From Spirochaetes bacterium ADurb.Bin215 (GTDB lineage Bacteria > Spirochaetota > Spirochaetia > Treponematales > Treponemataceae): DNA of 49,598 nucleotides. The stretch covers positions 1-49,598 of the forward strand of contig MWCL01000011.1 in NCBI GenBank assembly GCA_002070025.1. The letters are read 5' to 3'. Made by a program: the position numbers and the translations under genes. Shown piece by piece: positions 8,368 through 16,424 of this stretch (the first letter of the stretch is position 1; the number at the start of each line of letters is the position of its first letter). The notes under the pieces are model-generated. The model was given only the letters and a program-made list of their open reading frames with translations. It was not told the origin of the DNA and searched no databases.

Positions 8368-10119
8368 ATGAGTAACGAAGCAAACAAGGCACTGGAGACC
8401 GTACGGCACTCCCTGTCGCACGTCATGGCCGAAGCAGTCACCATTCTTTTCCCCGGCACCAAGTTCGGAATCGGTCCCGCGATCGATAACGGATTCTATT
8501 ACGACATGGAACTCCCCCGTCCCATTACCGACGAGGATCTCCCGGCGATCGAAAATTCCATGCGCAAAATCATCAACGAAGGCCGCGAGTTCACCCGACG
8601 GGAAGTAAGCCGGGAAGAAGCGAAAAAACTGTTCGCCGATCAGCCGATGAAGCTCGAACTCATAGACGAGCTCCCCGAAGGCGAGATCATTTCGGTATAC
8701 GAACAGGGCTCCTTCCGCGACCTCTGCCGCGGCCCCCATGTCGCCACCACCAAGGAACTCAACGCGCAGGCTTTCAAGCTCGTGAAGATCGCCGGGGCCT
8801 ATTGGCGCGGCGATGAAAAACGCCCCATGCTGACCCGGGTCTACGGCTACGGATTCCAGAAACCGAACGAACTTAAGGACTACCTGAACCTCCTCGCGGA
8901 AGCGGAAAAACGCGACAACCGGAAGCTCGGCAAGGAACTCGATCTCTTCTCCACCCAGGAGGACGCGGGTCCCGGCCTCATTTACTGGCACCCCAAGGGA
9001 GGCCGCTTTCGCGTGGCGCTCGAAAACTGGTGGCGCGACGAACACTACAAAAACGGCTACGAAATTCTCTTTACCCCGCATATCGGAAAATCCTGGCTAT
9101 GGGAAACAAGCGGCCACCTGAGCTTCTACAAGGAAGGCATGTATTCGTCCATGGAAATTGACGAGGACGACTACTACATCAAACCGATGAACTGTCCCTT
9201 CCATATCATGATTTACAACAACAGCTCGCACTCCTACCGCGACCTTCCCCTCCGCTGGGCGGAACTCGGCACCGTGTACCGCTACGAACGCTCCGGTACC
9301 CTGCACGGTCTTATGCGCGTACGCGGTTTTACCCAGGACGACGCACACATCATCTGTACTCCCGAGCAGATTGAGGACGAAATTTCCGAAGTCCTCCGCT
9401 TCTCCCTGTCCATGCACAAGACGCTCGGTTTCCAGGATATCAGTGTATACCTCGCGACCCGACCCGCCGGAGACGGCGCGGTGGGCGAACCGGAAAAATG
9501 GGATACCGCCCTCACCTCGCTCAAGAGTGCGGTGGAAAAGCAGGGACTCACCTACGAGATTGACGAAGGGGGCGGCGCTTTCTACGGTCCCAAGATAGAC
9601 ATCAAGGTCAAGGACGCACTCGGCCGCGAATGGCAGCTTTCCACCATCCAGTTCGACTTTAACCTGCCGGAGCGCTTTGACATGACCTACGTCGATTCGG
9701 ACGGTATCAAGAAACGGCCGTACATGGTGCATCGCGCCCTCCTCGGTTCAATTGAACGGTTCTTCGGCGTCTACCTTGAGCACACCGCCGGCGCATTCCC
9801 CGTCTGGCTTTCACCGGAACAGGCGGTGGTTATCCCGGTTGCCCATACCTTCGACGACTACGCAAAGGATGTGGTGGCACGCCTGCGCGCCGCCGGAATC
9901 CGCGCCACCGCCGATCTCCGCGACGACCGCATGAACGCCAAGATCCGCGACGGCCAGACACAGAAGATTCCGTACATGCTCGTGGTGGGCCAAAAAGAAG
10001 CCGACGCCGGCCAGGTAGCGCCCCGCACCCGGAACAACGAGCAGATGCCCGCCCTCTCCGTGGACGAGTTTATCTCGCGAATACGCGGCATCATCGACTC
10101 GAAGTCGCTGGAGCTGTAA
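8368..10119 (+). CDS. thrS: Threonyl-tRNA synthetase lacking the TGS domain
   Basis: Class II aminoacyl-tRNA synthetase of 583 residues that charges tRNA-Thr. GGAGG ahead of ATG 8368 fixes the start; the upstream in-frame ATGs fall in the terminator. The protein begins at the editing domain (HSLSHVMAEAV carries its histidines), so the usual ~60-residue N-terminal TGS domain is absent. The catalytic core follows: NCPFHIMIY supplies the zinc cysteine, LMRVRGFTQDDAHIIC is motif 2, and HRALLGSIERF is motif 3. An anticodon-binding domain ends the protein. The short form is shared with Borrelia ThrRS. Expression is governed by the T-box just upstream. Confidence 0.97.
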   Translation: MSNEANKALETVRHSLSHVMAEAVTILFPGTKFGIGPAIDNGFYYDMELPRPITDEDLPAIENSMRKIINEGREFTRREVSREEAKKLFADQPMKLELIDELPEGEIISVYEQGSFRDLCRGPHVATTKELNAQAFKLVKIAGAYWRGDEKRPMLTRVYGYGFQKPNELKDYLNLLAEAEKRDNRKLGKELDLFSTQEDAGPGLIYWHPKGGRFRVALENWWRDEHYKNGYEILFTPHIGKSWLWETSGHLSFYKEGMYSSMEIDEDDYYIKPMNCPFHIMIYNNSSHSYRDLPLRWAELGTVYRYERSGTLHGLMRVRGFTQDDAHIICTPEQIEDEISEVLRFSLSMHKTLGFQDISVYLATRPAGDGAVGEPEKWDTALTSLKSAVEKQGLTYEIDEGGGAFYGPKIDIKVKDALGREWQLSTIQFDFNLPERFDMTYVDSDGIKKRPYMVHRALLGSIERFFGVYLEHTAGAFPVWLSPEQAVVIPVAHTFDDYAKDVVARLRAAGIRATADLRDDRMNAKIRDGQTQKIPYMLVVGQKEADAGQVAPRTRNNEQMPALSVDEFISRIRGIIDSKSLEL

Positions 10120-10129
10120 GGACCGCCGG

Positions 10130-11086
10130 TTGAACGCGCACATTGTGTATTGTCATCCGTCAAAGACCTCCTGCACCCACGCGGTATGCGAATCGTTTAT
10201 CCGCGGAGTACTCGATTCGGGCAACACCTGTACGGTGTCCGACCTCTATGCGCTGGACTTTGACGGAGACATTACCGAAGCGGAATACCTCCGCGATGCC
10301 AATTACCGCGACACCGGCGAATGTCCGCCGGAAATCCGGGCCGAGCAGGATAGAATCAACAATTCCGATGCGCTCGTCTTTGTGTACCCGGTATTCTGGA
10401 CCGAGGCTCCGGCAAAACTCAAAGGCTGGTTTGACCGGGTCTGGTCCTTTGGCTTCGCCTACGGCGCGAACCGCCGCATGAAAACGTTCGAAACCGGGCT
10501 CATCCTTTGCTGTGCCGGTCACAGCATCGAAACGCTGGAACAGTTCGGCTACCTCGAGAGCATGAAAAAAGTCATGCTCAACGACCGCCTGAACGACCGG
10601 GCACAACGGCGCGAGTTTGTCGTCTACGACGAAACGAGCCACGAAAAGATTACCGCGGAAAAGCGGGCTCAGTATGTGGAAGACGCATATTCGCGGGGAA
10701 GCAAGCTGTTTTCGGCGGTACAGCACGCTGACGCCCCGGCCGCCATGTCCCTGGACGGTATCTATTGCACCGGACGCACCGCCCCGGCCGGCTTCCCGAT
10801 CTCGGAGCTCACCGTCTTTTCGTTCCGGCAAAAGGATAAGACGGTGTGGGCAGAGTATCAGGGCGGCGGTATTCAAAAGGGCATGCTGCTTGGAAGTCTC
10901 ACCGGAGCTTCACTCCAGGGCACCTGGCAGCACCGCACAACGGACGGAGAGCCCGACACGGGAACCTTCAACGTTGCCATGAATCGTGAGCCTTCGGGAA
11001 GACTCTTGCTTGACGGATCATGGATTGGCGCCGGAGAAAACAGTCCTTCCCGCATCGTTCTTTCCGAAGCGGTTTCGGAAGTATGA
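10130..11086 (+). CDS. Flavodoxin-fold NAD(P)H oxidoreductase fused to an NAGS-like beta domain
   Basis: A 318-residue, two-part protein. Residues 1 to about 195 are a Flavodoxin_2-type FMN oxidoreductase: HIVYCHPSKTSCTHAV binds the flavin phosphate, and VFVYPVFWTEAPAKLKGWFD is the second flavin loop. Residues from about 200 (LDGIYCTGRT) onward resemble the small stand-alone proteins often labelled n-acetylglutamate synthase, with VWAEYQGGGIQKGMLLG and a later GTWQH. I do not know what that domain does. Start is TTG with AAGGA 8 bases upstream. It begins 10 bases after thrS and should share its T-box-controlled transcript, which has no obvious biochemical reason. Confidence 0.85.
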   Translation: MNAHIVYCHPSKTSCTHAVCESFIRGVLDSGNTCTVSDLYALDFDGDITEAEYLRDANYRDTGECPPEIRAEQDRINNSDALVFVYPVFWTEAPAKLKGWFDRVWSFGFAYGANRRMKTFETGLILCCAGHSIETLEQFGYLESMKKVMLNDRLNDRAQRREFVVYDETSHEKITAEKRAQYVEDAYSRGSKLFSAVQHADAPAAMSLDGIYCTGRTAPAGFPISELTVFSFRQKDKTVWAEYQGGGIQKGMLLGSLTGASLQGTWQHRTTDGEPDTGTFNVAMNREPSGRLLLDGSWIGAGENSPSRIVLSEAVSEV

Positions 11087-11094
11087 AGATCCTC

Positions 11095-11124
11095 TTGCCA
11101 TAAATCCTCATCTGATGCTATCAT
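11095..11124 (+). promoter_or_regulatory. Possible promoter ahead of a short leader ORF and the RIO kinase gene
   Basis: TTGCCA (11095-11100) and TATCAT (11119-11124) are spaced 18 bp apart in the first AT-rich stretch after the oxidoreductase gene. A moderate sigma-70 match. Confidence 0.45.
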
Positions 11125-11157
11125 TCCATTATCATATCTTTACCCAGGAGGCAGTAC

Positions 11158-11217
11158 ATGCAAAATTACACGGTCATAGTGTTGACGGTACTGCCGTCCT
11201 CCGGTCTTTCGCGCTAA
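11158..11217 (+). CDS. Short ORF (19 codons), possible leader peptide or gene remnant
   Basis: ATG at 11158 is preceded by AGGAGG at the ideal distance, a strong ribosome site for such a short frame (MQNYTVIVLTVLPSSGLSR). GACGG/CCGTC (11184-11188 and 11194-11198) can form a hairpin inside it. It lies between a promoter-like sequence and the RIO kinase gene 90 bases further on. It could be a leader peptide or the head of a decayed gene. No family is recognised. Confidence 0.3.
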   Translation: MQNYTVIVLTVLPSSGLSR

Positions 11218-11307
11218 TCACGAAACAATCCTGACGGCAGCACTGTAATCCACCAAAAATCAGCACCACTACAAGGCGTATGCTATACGTGCGCCGTAAG
11301 GATTACC

Positions 11308-12186
11308 ATGCAACTTTCAGAATTTGATGACTATGACGATATCGACTTATCTCCGTATTACGCGAAACCGAACAGAAAAGCAAGGACGCGTAACCGGAAA
11401 AAACAAACCGGGGCTGAACAGCATGTTGACTATTTCAGTCAGATAGATTTTGACACCGCGGAAGAATATTCCGCGTTCGAGTATTTCATCGGAGAGGGAA
11501 TCATTGCCTCGGGAGGCCCGGTTCTCAAGCAGGGGAAGGAAGCCTGCGTGTACCGCTGTCCGGCGGAAGGAACCGAACGATCACGGGAGGTAGCGGTCAA
11601 GGTGTACAAGAACATTGAACACCGGAGCTTTCAGGCGCTTTCCGCCTACCTTCAGGGCCGGCTTGCCGAAGCGGGTATCAACCGCCGGGACTCCATGCAC
11701 ATTCTCTCGACACCGAGCGAGCTTCAGGCCTTCTGGGTGTACTCGGAGTTTTCAGTCATGCAGCGCCTCCACGACGCGGGGCTTCCCGTTCCGGTACCCT
11801 ACGCAAAATGCGCGACCGCGTTCGCGATGGAATTCATCTACGAGGATGACAAACAGGATGAACCGGCGCTGCGGCTGCATGAATATCAATGCGGTCCCGG
11901 GGAAGCCCAAAACAACAAGCGCATGTTGCTCAACGCGATTGAGCGGATGCTGGAACTCAACATCATCCACGGAGATCTGTCGCCGTACAACATCCTCGTG
12001 CGGAACGGAAAACCGGTCATCATCGATTTCCCGCAGGCGGTTGACGCGCGGTACAACATCCGCGGAAGGGAAATGCTTGAGCGGGACATCCTGAATGTCT
12101 GCCGGTACTGCCCGCATGAGCGGATGTCTCCGCAGGAAGAAACGGCACGACTCACTGAAAGACTCTGGGAGCCGTTCTCGCATTAG
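11308..12186 (+). CDS. RIO1-like atypical serine protein kinase
   Basis: A 292-residue RIO-family kinase. After a charged N-terminus (KARTRNRKKQ at about 24-33) come the ATP loop KQGKEACVYRC, the ATP lysine Lys98 in VAVKVYK, the catalytic loop HGDLSPYNILV with Asp223 and Asn228, and the metal-binding Asp240 in IIDFPQAVD. All catalytic residues are present, so it should be an active kinase or ATPase. RIO kinases in eukaryotes and archaea act in small ribosomal subunit maturation; the bacterial role is little known. It is transcribed alone and ends convergent with the PadR operon. Confidence 0.92.
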   Translation: MQLSEFDDYDDIDLSPYYAKPNRKARTRNRKKQTGAEQHVDYFSQIDFDTAEEYSAFEYFIGEGIIASGGPVLKQGKEACVYRCPAEGTERSREVAVKVYKNIEHRSFQALSAYLQGRLAEAGINRRDSMHILSTPSELQAFWVYSEFSVMQRLHDAGLPVPVPYAKCATAFAMEFIYEDDKQDEPALRLHEYQCGPGEAQNNKRMLLNAIERMLELNIIHGDLSPYNILVRNGKPVIIDFPQAVDARYNIRGREMLERDILNVCRYCPHERMSPQEETARLTERLWEPFSH

Positions 12187-12212
12187 ACACTAGGAATCCG
12201 GTATGATTTTCA

Positions 12213-12249
12213 GGGGAAAGGGTGTTGCCGCAGGGGCCGCCCTTTCCCC
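12213..12249. terminator. Strong hairpin between convergent genes, possible terminator
   Basis: GGGGAAAGGG (12213-12222) pairs with CCCTTTCCCC (12240-12249). It lies between the convergent RIO kinase gene and the DUF4097 gene. No T-run follows on either strand, so intrinsic termination would be inefficient. Confidence 0.5.
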
Positions 12250-12270
12250 GGGAGCTTCCAACCATGAGCC

Positions 12271-13167
12271 TTACTCCTTGAATCGGATGCAAACCGAACC
12301 GACTCCGGTGGTAATTTCAAGGTGCCGTTCAGCATCCTGGTTGCCGGCAGTACCGCTCCCGATTCCGTTATACGATGAGCGCCCTACTCTGACCGAACCG
12401 ATCCCGCGGGTAAAATCAACCCGATAATCATCTTCGGAACCGGCGAGGTCAAGCTCGACGGAACCCGCGCCGGTAGATATCACGGAACGCGAATCAAGTT
12501 CCCCGTCAAACCGAACCCTGCCAGCACCGGTTTGAATAAGGGTTTCTCCGAACGAAGAATCGGTAAATTCCAGGGAACCGGCGCCGGTCTTGAGCGACGC
12601 CCGTTTCGCCCGTATACCGTCACCCTTGATGGAACCCGCGCCGCTTTCAATATTGAAGGTATCTGCGTCAATGTCCGTCATGGTCATTGAACCCGCTCCG
12701 ACAGAAATGGTGCTTGTCTCCAGCGTGACCCCTTCGGGAAGAACAATTTCAAGATGGCTTTTCAAGTGATGTTTCCCGAACTGAATCCGGTGCCGCCAAT
12801 CGGTTTCCTCAACCGTGAGAGTGTCTCCGTCAATCCGTATGCTGATGGTACCCTCCCTGAAATCCGTCGCCCGATAGCCCGGAACATCTCCATCGCGGAT
12901 ATCCAGCGAGGATGCTTTCAAATCAACAACAAGGTTCCGGACACTCGCAGGAATCGTATCTTCAAGAATTTCCACTGGCCGGATTATCGCATCGTCATCA
13001 TCCCAACAATCCCGGCCAAAATTGAAGTGCTCATTGTTCCAGGGCCAGAATTCAAATTCCCGTACTGATTGTCCGCCAAAGCTCAGTCCTACCGCGATCA
13101 AAATACCGCCGATGCACAGAAGAAAGAACCCTTTCATCAATCCCCGGCCCGAGTTTTTATTATCCAT
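12271..13167 (-). CDS. DUF4097-type envelope protein with one N-terminal membrane segment
   Basis: A 298-residue protein. GGGAGG ahead of the ATG at 13167 sets the start. One hydrophobic segment (MKGFFLLCIGGILIAVGLSF) near the N-terminus anchors it. The rest is a repetitive right-handed beta structure with recurring G-A-G-S/T motifs (VGAGSMTMTD, SGAGSIKGD, TGAGSLEFTD, TGAGRVRFDG, TGAGSVELDL), typical of DUF4097 or 'toast rack' domains in LiaI/LiaF-type envelope-stress proteins. It is the last gene of a padR-DUF1700-DUF4097 operon and overlaps the preceding gene by 8 bases. The function is probably envelope-stress signalling, by family only. Confidence 0.85.
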   Translation of the reverse strand: MDNKNSGRGLMKGFFLLCIGGILIAVGLSFGGQSVREFEFWPWNNEHFNFGRDCWDDDDAIIRPVEILEDTIPASVRNLVVDLKASSLDIRDGDVPGYRATDFREGTISIRIDGDTLTVEETDWRHRIQFGKHHLKSHLEIVLPEGVTLETSTISVGAGSMTMTDIDADTFNIESGAGSIKGDGIRAKRASLKTGAGSLEFTDSSFGETLIQTGAGRVRFDGELDSRSVISTGAGSVELDLAGSEDDYRVDFTRGIGSVRVGRSSYNGIGSGTAGNQDAERHLEITTGVGSVCIRFKE

Positions 13168-13729
13168 GATATCCTCCCGCGGAACGATCAAAGAGCCAGG
13201 AGATAAACTGACTCATGAGAGAAAGCACCGCGCCCATGATCGCAAATATGATTTTCCCGATCCCCCACAAAATGAATGCCGCGCCGAACATGACCAGTGC
13301 CGTCGCGGGCATGGAGAAAAGCCCGACGAAACCGCTGATAAAGGTGACGATGCCTCCGACGAGAAGCGCAATCGCCGCGATGCCGATTCCGAATATTGTA
13401 GCAAGTATGGCGATAAACACTCCGATAAGCCCGGCAATCGCGGGCAGTGCCAGGGGGGCCGCGAAAATCGCCAGCAGGATGAACCAGATCGCAGACAGTC
13501 CTTTCCCCGGATTATGGGGAGACGCCCGGGCGGCCTTGACCGCACGGTCAGCGTAAATGCGTGAAGCAACGCTCGCGGGACTCCCCAGCTCACGAATAAC
13601 ATCCTGTTCGTGATCAACCCCGGCCTCGTCAAAATACTCTTCATAATACGCGAGAGCTTCCTCGCGTTCGTCCGAAGGAAGACGGTCCAGCCGTTCCCTC
13701 AATTCATTCATGAATTGCGCACGTGTCAT
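13160..13729 (-). CDS. DUF1700/HAAS-domain integral membrane protein
   Basis: A 189-residue membrane protein. Residues 1-70 form the HAAS-type helical domain (FMNELRERLDRLPSDEREEA, then YYEEYFDEAG and IRELGSP), the signature of DUF1700 proteins. Several hydrophobic segments follow from about residue 80 (AIWFILLAIFAAPLALPAIA onward). DUF1700 proteins are regularly encoded next to PadR regulators and DUF4097 proteins, as here. Its ATG overlaps the padR stop by four bases (ATGA). The molecular role is unknown. Confidence 0.87.
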   Translation of the reverse strand: MTRAQFMNELRERLDRLPSDEREEALAYYEEYFDEAGVDHEQDVIRELGSPASVASRIYADRAVKAARASPHNPGKGLSAIWFILLAIFAAPLALPAIAGLIGVFIAILATIFGIGIAAIALLVGGIVTFISGFVGLFSMPATALVMFGAAFILWGIGKIIFAIMGAVLSLMSQFISWLFDRSAGGYHG

Positions 13730-14043
13730 GTTTGTATATCTCCTCCAAATATTCCGTCAATTCTGGCCCGGTACTCTTTCCATTCCTGTACATAGAGTTT
13801 GTGTTGGGTCAGCCCTTCACTGGTAATCCGGTAATACCGCCGGTTCCGGCCCTGCCAGGCTTCATCATAGGTGCTGAGCCACCCGTTCTTCAAAAGCCGC
13901 CTGAGTACCGGATACAGGGTTGACTCCGAGATGTCCATAACCTGTTTCACTTCCTGGGTCAGTCGGTACCCGTATTCATCACCCCGCGACAGAATGGCAA
14001 GAACACAGGCATCGAGCAAACCCGAGTTGATTGAAAACAACAT
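13726..14043 (-). CDS. PadR-family transcriptional regulator
   Basis: A 105-residue winged-helix regulator. LDACVLAILSRGDEYGYRLT begins the PadR helix-turn-helix. SESTLYPVLRRLLKNGWL is the recognition helix region, and the wing reads GRNRRYYRITSEG. The C-terminal helix mediates dimerisation. It is the first gene of the operon; GGAGGAGG lies upstream of the start. A 19-base palindrome overlapping the -10 element is its likely operator, so it should repress its own operon. The inducer is unknown. Confidence 0.93.
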   Translation of the reverse strand: MLFSINSGLLDACVLAILSRGDEYGYRLTQEVKQVMDISESTLYPVLRRLLKNGWLSTYDEAWQGRNRRYYRITSEGLTQHKLYVQEWKEYRARIDGIFGGDIQT

Positions 14044-14113
14044 AATGAGTAGTACCTCCTCCGGAACATCACCGACGTTCCTTGATACTCGTATAATATC
14101 ATACTCACAATGT

Positions 14114-14144
14114 TACTATACGTCGTATAGTATTATGTTGTCAA
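14114..14144 (-). promoter_or_regulatory. padR operon promoter with 19-bp palindromic operator
   Basis: On the minus strand, TTGACA (14144-14139) and TATAGT (14120-14115) are 18 bp apart. TACTATACGTCGTATAGTA (14114-14132) is a perfect palindrome around one base and covers the -10. This is the classic place for autorepression by the PadR protein encoded just downstream. Confidence 0.75.
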
Positions 14145-14180
14145 GGATATTTTAGAAAAAAATGATTGGCCACAAAAAAA

Positions 14181-14199
14181 CCGGTCCTTTAAGGACCGG
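14181..14199 (-). terminator. Terminator of the arabinose operon
   Basis: CCGGTCCTT-T-AAGGACCGG forms a 9-bp stem. On the minus strand it is followed by seven T (A-run at 14174-14180). It lies 7 bases downstream of the araD stop codon and ends the lacI-araB-araA-araD transcript. Confidence 0.92.
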
Positions 14200-14205
14200 C
14201 TTCTT

Positions 14206-14922
14206 TCATTTCTGTCCGTAGTACGCGTTCGGGCCGTGCTTGCGGAGGTAGTGCTTGCGGACAATGTGCTCCGGGAGCGGTACCGCCGCGGGGTTGACCT
14301 GTTGGGTCAAGAGGGCCATGGCCGCCACTTCTTCCAGAACAGCTCCGTTGTAGACGGCCTTGAGCGGGGACGCACCCCAGGCAAAGGGACCATGCCCGGC
14401 TACGAGTACCATGGGCACCTGCGCCGGATCAAGGTTTCGCTCCCTGAAAGTTTCAACGATCAGGTTGCCGGTTTCCTCTTCGTAGTTCCGTTCAACCGCG
14501 TCGACTCCGAGAAAGGCCGTACAGGGAACGGGAAGCTGAAGATGGTCCGCGTGGGTAGTGCCGTAGAGAGGAATGTCTTTCGCGGCCTGCGCCCAGGCAA
14601 CCGCGTGGGTTGAGTGAGTATGGATGATTCCGGTAACCGCACCGGGGGACCGCTCATTAAAATAGCGGTAGAGGATGCGGTGGGTCGGTGTGTCTGACGA
14701 TGGGTTCAGGTCCCCTTCAATCACCGTACCCTCCAGATCCAGAACCACCATCTGTTTCCATTGAAGCTCATCGTAGGGAACACCGGACGGCTTGATCGCG
14801 AACACGCCGAGAGACGCATCAAAGGCAGACACATTTCCCCAGGTATAGAGCGCCAACCCTTGCCGGGGTATTTCCCGGTTTGCCTCCCAGGCTTCTTCCT
14901 TGAGTGCTTTGAACCGGGACAT
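14206..14922 (-). CDS. araD: L-ribulose-5-phosphate 4-epimerase
   Basis: Class II aldolase-fold enzyme of 238 residues that converts L-ribulose-5-phosphate to D-xylulose-5-phosphate, the last step of arabinose entry into the pentose phosphate pathway. The zinc site residues are seen in GIIHTHSTHAVAWAQ and VLVAGHGPFAWG. The phosphate region is YTWGNVSAFD and the substrate loop is KPSGVPYDEL. Length matches E. coli AraD. Its start overlaps the araA stop by one base, so translation is coupled. It is the last gene before the terminator. Confidence 0.97.
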   Translation of the reverse strand: MSRFKALKEEAWEANREIPRQGLALYTWGNVSAFDASLGVFAIKPSGVPYDELQWKQMVVLDLEGTVIEGDLNPSSDTPTHRILYRYFNERSPGAVTGIIHTHSTHAVAWAQAAKDIPLYGTTHADHLQLPVPCTAFLGVDAVERNYEEETGNLIVETFRERNLDPAQVPMVLVAGHGPFAWGASPLKAVYNGAVLEEVAAMALLTQQVNPAAVPLPEHIVRKHYLRKHGPNAYYGQK

Positions 14923-16424
14923 CAGTTCCTCCAGGCCGCAGCGTTCCAGCGGAGCATGTTCCGGAAATCGCGTACCGTGGTACCGGCGTTAATCGAAACG
15001 AGTTCGATACCGGTTATTTCCGCCCAGTCTTCGAGCATGTCCGGGGACACAACATTCGAGAACGCGGTATGGTGTCCGCCGCCGGCGAGAATCCATGCTT
15101 CGGCCGCCGTGGTCAAATCCGGTTCCGGTTTCCACAGAACGCGGGCAACCGGGAGTTTCGGGAAGGCCTTTTTCGGCGGGACTACCTGCACCTCGGAGAC
15201 CACACAGCGAAACCGGGAACCCATATCCACCACGGCGGCACAGAGCGCGGGACCTTTCTTGCCGTCGAAGACAAGCCGTGCGGGATCATTTTTTCCGCCG
15301 ATACCGAGCTGGTGCACTTCAAGAGACGGCTTGCCCGTGGCGATTGATGGGCAAATCTCGAGCATGTGCGCGCCGAGAATAAGGTCGTTTCCGCTTTCAA
15401 AATGATACGTATAGTCTTCCATAAATGACGTACCGTCGCCGGCGGCAGAATCAAGCCCGGCGGACATGACCTTGAGGGCACGGACCATTCCCGCAGTTTT
15501 CCAGTCGCCTTCTCCGGCGAACCCGAAGCCGTCGGCCATGAGCCGCTGACAGGCAAGACCGGGAAGCTGCTTCATGCCGTGCAGGTCCTGGAAGTTGGTG
15601 GTGAATGCGTTGATGCTCTCGTCACGGAAGAAGGCGCGCATGGCAAGCTCTATCTTTGCCTGTTCACGGATCGATTCCCGCGCAAACTCCTTGTCCGTCC
15701 CCCACTGTATGGTGTACAGCGAATTGTATTCGTCAAAAAGGGTATCGATTTCTTTTTCCGTAACCTTGCCCATATACTCAACCAGATCGCCGATTCCGTA
15801 ATAGGGAACCGACCAGCCGATCTGAATCATGGCTTCAACCTTGTCGCCGTCGGTAACCGCGACATCGCGCATATTGTCGCCGAAGCGGCCGATGCGGAGC
15901 TGTTTGGCGTCCGCGGCGGCACAGGCGGCGCGCATCCACTGCGCGATCCGCGTGCGGGTTGTTTTGTCTTCCCAGTGACCGGCAACCACCTTGCGGGGAA
16001 TATCCATACGCGCGGTAATGTGCCCGAACTCGCGGTCGCCGTGCGCGGACTGATTCAGATTCATGAAGTCCATGTCGATGGCGTCGTAGGGAATGGCCGC
16101 GTTAAACTGGGTATTGAACTGGAGAAGCGGCTTTGTGTACGCCTTCAGTCCGGGTATCCACATCTTGGCCGGGCTGAACGTATGCATCCAGGCGATTACG
16201 CCGGCGCATTTCTCATCGGCGTTCGCATCCTGAAGCGTCTTGCAGATTCCTTCCGGCGTAAGCACGGTTTCCTTCCATACAAACGAGCAGGGAAAAACCG
16301 TGTCGCTGTTGAGACCGGCAACCATCTTTTTTGAATCTTCGGCGACCTGCCGCAGCGTTTCATCACCATAGAGGGACTGACTGCCCGTTACAAACCAGAA
16401 TTCAAATTTTGTGAGGTCTATCAT
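14922..16424 (-). CDS. araA: L-arabinose isomerase
   Basis: A 500-residue enzyme, the same length as E. coli AraA, that isomerises L-arabinose to L-ribulose with manganese. Landmarks are FWFVTGSQSLYGDETL at the N-terminus, then IAWMHTFSPAKMWIPGL, LLQFNTQFN and NLNQSAHGDREFGHI. The metal ligands are in FAGEGDWKTAG, SFMEDYTYHF and the late histidines of LGAHMLEICP and GGGHHTAFS. All are intact. It lies between araB (4-base overlap) and araD (1-base overlap). Regulation is expected through the operon's LacI protein. Confidence 0.98.
   Translation of the reverse strand: MIDLTKFEFWFVTGSQSLYGDETLRQVAEDSKKMVAGLNSDTVFPCSFVWKETVLTPEGICKTLQDANADEKCAGVIAWMHTFSPAKMWIPGLKAYTKPLLQFNTQFNAAIPYDAIDMDFMNLNQSAHGDREFGHITARMDIPRKVVAGHWEDKTTRTRIAQWMRAACAAADAKQLRIGRFGDNMRDVAVTDGDKVEAMIQIGWSVPYYGIGDLVEYMGKVTEKEIDTLFDEYNSLYTIQWGTDKEFARESIREQAKIELAMRAFFRDESINAFTTNFQDLHGMKQLPGLACQRLMADGFGFAGEGDWKTAGMVRALKVMSAGLDSAAGDGTSFMEDYTYHFESGNDLILGAHMLEICPSIATGKPSLEVHQLGIGGKNDPARLVFDGKKGPALCAAVVDMGSRFRCVVSEVQVVPPKKAFPKLPVARVLWKPEPDLTTAAEAWILAGGGHHTAFSNVVSPDMLEDWAEITGIELVSINAGTTVRDFRNMLRWNAAAWRN

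Noticed and set aside
8182-9081. 299-codon minus-strand frame across the T-box and thrS start
   Set aside because: Covers a structured RNA leader and the editing domain of thrS; no ribosome site or family.
12213-12249. Rho-independent terminator with certainty
   Set aside because: Stem is strong, but neither strand shows a T-run, so it is listed only as a possible terminator.
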